DNA of 64,000 nucleotides from Lates calcarifer (Eukaryota > Chordata > Actinopteri > Centropomidae): the NCBI RefSeq assembly GCF_001640805.2, contig NC_066850.1, positions 2,209,059-2,273,058 on the forward strand, in the 5' to 3' direction. How positions within the stretch are numbered: position 1 is the stretch's first letter; every line of letters begins with the position of its first letter. The notes under the pieces are model-generated. The model ran no database searches, was not told where the DNA came from, and worked only from the letters and a program-made list of their open reading frames with translations. Positions 47,751 through 56,900 of the stretch are shown here, one piece after another. The position numbers were made by a program, and so were the translations under genes.

Positions 47751-50493
47751 TCAGCTAAAAACATTTTTCACTGCAGCAGCAGTAAAAGAGTATCATTAAC
47801 CTCTTTTTAACAAAGTAAAAACTGCACTAACAGCAAACAATGATTGTCATCTATTCTATACAACTATATGACACATAGTTTAAGTGTTTCTTTGGAAATA
47901 ACAGTATATAGTATGGCAGCCTTGGAGGTAGTTTTGTCTTCATCTCACTTCAAACACACAAACTGCAATATCGATATCTCATTTTGAAGAGAAAACTCTA
48001 GGTGAATGCTAAGACATCAGATACCTTTCCATTCTCTAATCACAACGAGCAACCAGAATTTCTCCTGAAATTACATATTTTTGAAAGCTAGTTTCGTATG
48101 AGTGGCCTGAGCATCAAGCAGCCCGACACTGACAGAATAAACCTGAGGAGAAAAGGTACCAAATTACAAGGTGGTTTTAAAGGCCTTTCTCTTACCCGAC
48201 TGTGCCAAGTTATGGGTCACACCAGATTTTCAACTAAAAGATGCAAAGCCTCAGGCCATGAGTGTGACTCCGTAGAACATGAGTCACCATGAATTAAACA
48301 TGGATTGCAGTATAGATGTTGTATTAAGAAACAGGCCGAATATACACTCAGTGTGTGACCAGTGATTTATGCCTCAATATGCTGCACTTGGAAAAACAGC
48401 TCATATCTTTCCCTTGGGAGCCTGCCAATTTTCTCCACGTCTCACTTCATAAGTAGACACATTAACATTTCTCACTTTGTATTTACACTACCCTCACTTA
48501 ACTTTTGTGCTGGTATGTAAATAAGCACAGAACAAACAAGAGATTTATTCTCATGGTGACTTTATGATGTAATATCTTAAGTAATGGAAAAACCATTCAT
48601 CCTCTGTCTGTAAGGTGATGCTGCAGCAAATCTAGGTGGTCGATACAAACACATATAGTAGCTGTCTCCAGGGTTGTCACGTTCCTGCTGTGGCAATGAT
48701 TTTCTTCAGAGGGTGTGTGGGTGTATGCGTGCTATCTCTCCACCTCCACAGCTACCTAATTATTCCACAACTGATCTGATACAGGATGATGTTCACCCCA
48801 GAGACCGGCCAGATAAGCAGGAGGAGCGAGAGATACTGATTTAGTTTTCCTGAAGAGTTAAGTCACTATATGTCCAATAAAAAAAGAAGTCACACAGACA
48901 GCTACAGAATTTAAAGCACAAATCATTTTGAGGAATTTTCAGTGTGGTGCAGTCTCTATGTGGCACATCGACGCCCCAGAAGGTGATAGAGAGCTGGATA
49001 AATCATCCTCTTGATATATGCATGCAACATAATTGCAGTCATCAGAGGCAGCAGCCATTTTATCAGTCACAACAACAAGCCCCTTGGTGTGTTGGGACGG
49101 AGAACACACAACACTCAGTTGGTGACAAAGTGCCACTAATCTCTCTATCCATTTTTCATTGTGATAGCTACTATATGCGCCTTGCTTCAGGGAGTAAACA
49201 GAGCCAGGAGAAGGAGATGTTGGAGGGAAGAGAAGGAGGAGAGGGGGAAGTATATGTGGGTGGCCCACCAGTGTCAACAGCAGACATTTGCAAAGAAATA
49301 GGCTGATCTATAACAGGTGCCATATAACAGCTGCTGAGACGCCAGAAGCACACAAGTGGAATAAATACATTAACCTGGTTAGCTGTTGAAAAGCATCCAT
49401 CTGGACAGTGTGTGTGCCACACATGCTCAATGGTTTGGCTTCAGGCCCTTTTAGCTGCCAACGTGTGGCACAATGCATGGAAAACTAAACTGAGGAAGGG
49501 GTGCCTAACCAGCCATAGCAATGCCTGGCACACTTTGCCTATGTTCTGCAGCTAATCAAACGCAGCGCCACATTACAATACATTAACTGGAGTGACAAAG
49601 GAGGCAACCCAGTTGAAATCAATTGCCTTGAAAGGTCAATTGGCTGAAACACAATGTTCATTTCCATAACAATCATATCAAACAGTGAATGGCAAAAATC
49701 AGCTGAGGTGTGCTGCAGTGGAAGTGCATTTTCTCCTCCCTAAATGCTGCCTCCGAGCTCATTGTTTTGCTTCTCCACACGCCCACCGGTCAAATCCCAC
49801 CCACCACAATGACATATTGTATTCTGTTTGGTTCCACATCTCCTTGAGTGCTCTGCACAGCTATTTCTCAACTTGCACTCAGCAAAACAGCACAGGAGGA
49901 ACTGCTTAACCACTAAGTCAAAGGAACAGTGAGAGTATGCAGTCTCCTAAATTGCTTTGAGTGCCTAACAACACACAAGTGAAACTAATTATTGATTAAA
50001 CTGATAATACCTTATCATATCTCTTACTCGTTTGATCCTCAATTATCCCTCCTAATTGCATAGTGATGGTTGTTCTTTGTATACAACAGATTGTGATGAA
50101 ATGTGAATAATAACAATGGTCTATTAGCATTCTCCACATTCCTTTCTACCTGCCTGACTATATCCAAGATAAAGGCGATCCAATCAAATGATAATTTTTA
50201 TTTACAGAAAAGCCATGCTGGGAGAAATTTGTTTTCGAATACAGAGCGTTAAATTCTTAAGTAAACACTTATGAATCAGCTGCTACAATCAATATTTTTA
50301 TATTAACAATGGATTAAATCATTGTGTGTATATGAGAGGGGCTGCTGGTAGTGATGAGCCACAGTAGAATTATCATCTCCTCTCAGCTGTGAAGGGCTTT
50401 CTAACTTGTTTCAGCTCATTGTTTTGACTTTACAACTTTGATATTTTAGTTCAAAGTCAATTCCAGATGCAGAAAAAAAGCTCTAAACCCAGT

Positions 50494-50770
50494 ATATGCT
50501 ACCTGCTCAGCACCAAATGGCAGAGGGACACACAAGTTAGCAACGAGCATAGTGGAGCATTTAGCAGCTAAAGAGCCAGATTTTTTTTTTTAGGAGTTGG
50601 TAGAGAGAAAAACAGAGCTACAAGACACCATGTGGCCAGAAACACAACAAATAAATGGCCATTTTGCTCCCTGTTTGCTTTATGTGTAAGCAGGCTAGGC
50701 TAACAAATTCATCATACCAACTTAAAGCAGATAACATGTCAGTGTTTCTGCTGCCCCCAAGTGGCCAAAA
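50494..50770 (+). repeat. Repeat C, copy 2 (forward), ending in a CTCF-like core
   Basis: TATATGCTACCTGCTCAGCA, AAGTTAGCAACGAGCATAGT, GAGCATTTAGCAGCTAAAGA and CTGCTGCCCCCAAGTGGCC follow each other as in a repeat common in percomorphs. The end at 50751-50764 reads CCACTTGGGGGCAG on the - strand, opposite in direction to copy 1. Confidence 0.65.
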
Positions 50771-53270
50771 AAAATCTTGTTAATGCAGGAAATTACTATT
50801 TTAAAGGTGAATCTGTTGGGGTTGAAGATTATATAGTTTGGAAATGAAGAAAATGTGAGGGTCTGGAGTTAGACAGACACAAACTCAATTTCTTGTGAGT
50901 AAGGAAGTGCACACTGATGTAATGCTGAATTGGTGGAGTACTGTTTTTATCATTTTTTGGACATTGTGTCATGATATTTAAACTTGTCTCAGCTTGGCTA
51001 TACGGCCTTCGTTCCTAGTGAACCACCTCCAGCACTAGTTTGTGTTTGTATGTTGATACTAAACTTTTTTTTTATTTAAATCATTTTATGATGTTAATCC
51101 CCCATCGAAGTTCACAGGGTCAGATTTTCCACTCCTACCAAAGTGTATTAAATTTTATAAAGGGCTTTCTTTTAAAGCCCAAATCCCTAAATCCTAAAAA
51201 TTACAGTTCTGCCATGCTTAAAATTCAACCTCCCAAAGGATTTGACAAACATATTCAAGAGGTGAAGGAGATTTTATGTAATCAGTAACTGCCAGGGTAA
51301 TTTTGTTCACTTTAGGATTTTCCTCTCGATCAGAATAAGCCCACTGGCACAGAAATTGTGAGGAAATTCGTGAAACAAGTGCAATTACCTCTCTCACCTA
51401 TTTGAGCCAGTCAAATGAAACAAATGAAATTCCCTCTAATTTTAGAATGATTTTGCTGGTCCAGGAAAATTCTTATCTTTAGACGCTCACTTTCACACAG
51501 ACATTTTTACAAAGCCCTCAGTTTTCCTCTCAGGCCACAGAGAGATAGACAGCCCCATCCCATTAGTCTGAAGCAAACCCCCGGTGTTAGGGAGTTTCAG
51601 ACAAGTCACCCACACCTTTCTATTTTATTGCAAGAGACAGTGGTGTCCTCTAAAAGAAAGAGAGAAATGGGAAATGTCAGTCAGTTCCCGCTCTAACACA
51701 GACACTCTCTCCTCAGATCCTTTTATTATTTGGGGGTTTGATGGAGAGGGAAGGCCGGGAGGTGATACAGGTTACTGAGTGTCAGAATGTGTGACAGTAC
51801 AGTTAAACCTTTAAACAGAAAATTAAGATTTTAAGTGATACAATTAAAATACAAATAAAATAACAACTAGAAACATCCTTTTACATAAAACACTGGGAGA
51901 AATTAAATGCTTAAACAGCAAGAACCCAGTCACTAAGGTGAGATTTAGTGAGAGTCTTACCAAAACTGTCCAGCAGTGATCACACTCACACTGAGCCAAA
52001 TTTTATAACATTTTGGTGCAGACCAGGATTTTTTAAATCCTTCTTTTATTTCTCTGTCATAAAAGCCAGGCAGACATGTGCAGGATTGTTTGGCCTTGGT
52101 CAATGTATGCACTCTTCTGAGAGCCATTCTCGTTTTATTCAGTTAAAGCCTCCATGTCCCTTCTCAAATTCTCCAGTGTTAAAATAGTTGTAAATACGTG
52201 TTTCTGTGTTTTTTTCTGTGCAGGTAATGTGTGTCCTTGTGTGGCCTCATTTTGAGTCGCTGATGCTATAAATTAACACAGAAATGAGGATGAAGTGCCT
52301 TTCCTTTGTACTATGATCAGCATGGTGCTGCAGTGCTCATGTGTCAGGCTCTATAGAACAAGACCTCTACTGTATGATATTGCAGTGATCACAAAACTGT
52401 GATTTGTTGTTACTATGATGATTCATTTTTGTTTGATAAGTGCAAGTCACTGATCAGTTACAGCAGCCTATGTATAAGAAATGAAACAAGTCATGTTGAA
52501 AGTTATGAAGCATTTTTGGTCTATATAAATGGAAAAAACTAATGATTGACCCACAGGGAAGTCTCAAAGTTCTGGAGCGCATAGTAGTATTGTTTCACCT
52601 GAGGCATTAGGTTGTTAACTGGATGAATTGATTGAGGGCTGCCGGTGTGTGTTTCAAACTCCTGTGTAACAGAGCAACAGCATTGTTAGGTCTATTTGTG
52701 GCTTTGTGACGTTTACTTTTGTCATGTGACACCCACTTCTGCTTCGGACTATTTTTAATGCTCTGTGTAAGAAGGAGTCTTCAAACCGGACTTGGGGGAG
52801 TGAAGATGATGTGTGCGCTGTACAGTATGTTGCACTTCCATCTTTTCCTGCGCTCCTTGATAGTTTCACTACAGACAAATGTGTATCAATAACCCAAGAG
52901 CTTTATGTAGGAGGGTATACAGTAGGCAGGATACACTGCTCAGTCACCATCACTATAATGCCTGTTGCCTTGGTGGCTAAATCCTTCACTTTGATATGTT
53001 GAAGTAGCAATAAAGAAGATTTGTACTGCCTCTTTGCTCAGAATGACCCTGTATATCTGCCAGGAGTTGAAAGAGAAGCTGAGATTGCTGGTTTTCAAAA
53101 CTCCACTATCACACTCACCTATCCAAAATCCACTGGCATTTTCATTTCCAGTGATGGGAACTTGAGTGAAGGCCCAGTGTCCCATGACATTCAGTGAGCA
53201 GAATCAATCACCTAATCTTGATCATCACAGTGTCAGTTAATCACAGTATATCTTAAACACAATAAGAACA
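50771..53270. other. Intergenic DNA between the desert and the ifrd1 3' end
   Basis: No supported gene. In human, LSMEM1 lies downstream of IFRD1; its single membrane segment plus KRLNQL-type C terminus was sought on the - strand here and not found. Confidence 0.55.
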
Positions 53271-53279
53271 TGAGCTCCA

Positions 53280-53888
53280 TTTGTTACAGCTTTTCAGTGT
53301 TTATTTCACCACCCAGCCTTTAAATTACATACCCATTACTAAAATACAGCACAATATTCACCGTGGTTCTACAGAAATAACCAGCTATGGGTCAACTAGG
53401 TAGTGCAACTTAATGCAATTCAATCAAAGGGTTAGATCAGTCACATTTGTCTTGACTTTACTATTAACTAAATAGAAGTACACTGTGCAAGACAGATGCT
53501 AGCAAAATGATATAATTTAATACAATGTTCAAAAGAAAAAGGCCACAGAATGAATATCAACAAAAAGGAGTAAACAAATATACACTATATGTACAACACC
53601 ACTGTTTCTGTGTGGATATATTAAAGTTATACTCCACCCAAAAACCTACTGTTTGATTATCAAACACTCACCTCCTGTAGATTTGAAACGTAGCTACGAA
53701 AATATTATTTTGTCCATTATATAGCAGAGTATCTGATACAGCTACCTTACACGTCTACAGAGGGTGAGAGTATGACAGTCAAAAAATAGATTTCAGGCGA
53801 AGGGACAGGTGAACAAAAAGTGACAATTCATCTAAAAAGCAGAGAAGCCTGATAAATACAATATTGAGAAAAACAAACAAAAAAAAAT
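53280..53888 (-). other. ifrd1: Presumed ifrd1 3' UTR
   Basis: About 600 bases follow the stop codon before an AATAAA signal (53305 to 53300 on the - strand). That signal is followed by a GT/T-rich stretch, as expected for cleavage. A repeat-like motif (ACTCCACCCAAAAA, about 53630) lies within it on the + strand. Confidence 0.55.
53300..53305 (-). terminator. ifrd1: ifrd1 polyadenylation signal candidate
   Basis: AATAAA on the - strand, with T/GT-rich sequence (TTCTTATTGTGTTT) about 35 bases downstream. Confidence 0.5.
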
Positions 53889-53975
53889 TTAAAACTCTCC
53901 CACATCCACCCTCTTGTCCCTGAACTTGCTTCTGGCCTTGGTCCGAGCCTTGAATGCAGCCGAGTTGTGGAGATG
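53889..53975 (-). CDS. ifrd1: ifrd1 coding exon 12 (residues 401-428, stop)
   Basis: Encodes HLHNSAAFKARTKARSKF and RDKRVDVGEF then TAA. The very basic tail is near-identical to human. In IFRD2 the corresponding C-terminal helix lies in the ribosomal mRNA exit channel. Confidence 0.96.
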   Translation of the reverse strand, partial: HLHNSAAFKARTKARSKFRDKRVDVGEF

Positions 53976-56900
53976 CTGGAAAAGAAAGGTAGAGGGGAGG
54001 ATTGAACGTGAAACAGAAAAAGCTTCAAGCAGTAATGTATGGATACACAAAGCCACCACGACAAGGTTAACTCGTAGTATTCTTACCCTTTCAAAGCGAG
54101 ATATTTTCATGGCCTTCATTGTGGCTGAATCAACCAGTATAGGTGGTCCCAGTTCAAACACGTCTCTGATGAATTCATTTGCCTTGTTTAAAGAGAAATA
54201 AAAAATAAGACTCATTAAGAAAACAACTCTTAACAGTCTACATAAACAATACAATCCAAGCAACAGTAGCAAGGTCCTTCTAGATACTGTTTACAGTGTT
54301 CCTAGATTAAAAAGTAAGGAGGTCTACAGTATATCTCTGATGTTATAGTCAAGAATCAGTGCTGCGCTGTACATTTATGCCAAATTTAAAAAAATACCTG
54401 TAGGTGGTAGTTCATCCCAGAGCCCACAAACTCTCTGAAGGCATCGTATGTCCTCTTTCTGACCCAGCTGTCAATGGTCATACGCTCTGTCCCAAAGCGA
54501 ATCGTCTCCGACTGGAAGTCACCCTCCTGGGAGAATACACAGAGGGATGTGAGGAGAATAAAACTACAACCTGTAAATTAAAGCTGGCAAAGGAAGCTTC
54601 CATTAACTGACTGGACGCTCACCTCAACAGCCTTGAGCACGTCCCTGAACACAGACCGCTGCTTCCTCTTGTCCGTCTTGGCTCTGTGTTTGTTGCAGTC
54701 TGTGGCCAATGCGTTCAGTTTATCACACAGCTCTTCCCACTGATCAAACTCAAAGTCCTGAGGGGGCAACAAAAAGAAATTTTGCATTTGTGTCCAAGTC
54801 TTTGAAAAATGAGAACTCACACTGACTTGACACACAGTTTTATCAAATTCAGCAAGACAGGCATGTAAACATGCAAATTCACTTAAAAAAAGAAGAAGAA
54901 GGGAGAGAGAAAAAAGAGACTAAAATCATGGTGGCTTTTGGATCCACAACAGTAATTTAGTCCCATCTTCAGTCCAGCTGACTGCAGTGCACTACAGGAA
55001 TGATTCACAGTGGGAAATTAAATGAAATAGATGTTGAACTTACAGCATCCATGTCTCTGGCCAGCTCAAAGAGCAGGGCAATGGTCTCCCCTGCAGCAAT
55101 TCTCATGTTGACATCTTCGCTCTCCAGTAACTTTGGCAGTTTGGGCAGGTATCTGCACAACAACAATATAAAGTCATTGTTATATTTTACAGTACTTATC
55201 TGGGTCTGGGTTGCAGTAAAATAAAAACCGTAACAGCAGCTGTGAAGCTCAGTGAAAGGGTTGACAGTGGGTCTTACTTGCGCAGGATGTCTTTGAGCTG
55301 ACTGGCAGTGCAGATGGTAAGCAGCAGTGCCCAAGACAGCAGGGCGTTGGTGTAGAGCTGGCTTGTCTGGGGACTGATCGAAGGACAGGTACCATCCGCC
55401 CTTGCGTAGGACCGGGTGAACAGGTTCTCAAAGCACTCCATGGTGGCATGCACGTCCTAGTGCGGGAAACAAGCAGGGATCATATAAAAGCTAGAGTTTG
55501 CAATGCCAAAAAGGCTGCAAGTGTTCAAAGAAAAACACCAGTCAACATAAGTGACATGTTTATGACTTTGAGTAATTTATTGAGACACATTTGAGTTCAG
55601 CTGCCAGTGCTACTGATATCACGAATGAAGACTGGATGAGGCAAAATGTCAGAACCAATAATGAGCACAAGTATTTGACTGACAAAAGGTTGTAAAAGAG
55701 ACTTCACTGCAGCTTGCCCGTAAGCCCAAAAGTGTCAAAAGCACAGACAAGACTCAAAAAGTGATCAAGAACTTACCAGAATGTCGTCTTCTGCAACTAA
55801 AGTACAGAGGCCCAGACTTGTCGCCACCTATTAGAGAAACAAAGAGACATCTTTCAGCTGGCTTTCCACTGAAAAATCCACTTAAGGACCTCACAGATGC
55901 AGGTACAGGGTGACTGCTCTTTCACAACCTGTCGAGTGCATTCCTCCATGGTATCTGCAGAGATCATCACAATATAGAACCAGGTACTCACAGCCTGTCT
56001 GGCTTGTATGTTGGCTGATCCATCTGCCAGGATGTTTTTGAAGATGGGTTTCAAGGTTTTGAGCACCTCCTCGCTCTCGATGCCCGAGCCCAGCTGGATA
56101 CACAGCAGGCAGGCTAAAGAAGCTGCCGCTCGCTGCTCCTCACCTTTGCCTGATGGTGAGAGGGGTGGCTGTTAACTTTTCTCTTAAATCCAGGGAAAAT
56201 TTGAAGTAGATTTGAACATTCAAAAACTTTCAAACAAACCTCACTAAAATACCAAACGTCTTAAATGCAAAATTACAATACCACACTGCTGAAGTAACAA
56301 TATCATTTGATGTACCCTTCTTGAGGCAGCGTTCGATGCTGTCTGTGATGGTCATCCTTCTCTCCGAGATGAACTCATACAGGATCCGTGTGGCCATTGC
56401 TGTCTTAAGTCCGTCCAGCGCCCCCTGCCTGGTCTTAGCACTGAAGAAACAGGTATACAAACATTCATTAGTGCTATTATACAGAATATTATATCTTGCA
56501 AAATTAGCCCATGAGAAGACTGCTTACAGTTTTCTAAAAGTCATCTTGTGAGCTAGATTAATAAAATCAAAACAGTGATTTTATAGCTGTATGTTTGACT
56601 GCCACTTAAGTCTATAATGATTAGGAGCTTCACTATAACGTTGAGCTAATATGTTAGTCCAAGTCCAAGCTTGAACTTAAAATTTAATACCCACATGGCA
56701 TTGGCAGGGAAGTGGCAATACTGGTGAATCCCTTCTTCAATATCATCACATTCAGCAACCAATGTGGACAAGCCATTTTGGGGATGAAGTCTATTTTTAA
56801 CTTGGCTGAGCTGCTAACCTGAATAATACCTTTTCTCCACTATTGGAGTATTCACAACTCAATGTGTTGTGTTACACCACCTATAATGCATAATGGTGCA

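Larger units (their letters stand above)
46346..50493. other. Intergenic DNA, no supported gene
   Basis: Contains a GA/GGA microsatellite (46898-46945) and a LINE/SINE-type tail (47716-47750). Open frames are short and not conserved in character. Confidence 0.6.

Noticed and set aside
53889..54272. 127-codon frame on the - strand as a separate small gene
   Set aside because: It joins ifrd1 exon 11, an intron and exon 12 by chance readthrough in the same frame; splicing removes the middle part.
55854..56103. Two 70-codon frames on the - strand around ifrd1 exon 5
   Set aside because: One continues exon 5 past its GTGAGT donor into the intron, the other is a shifted frame over the same exon.
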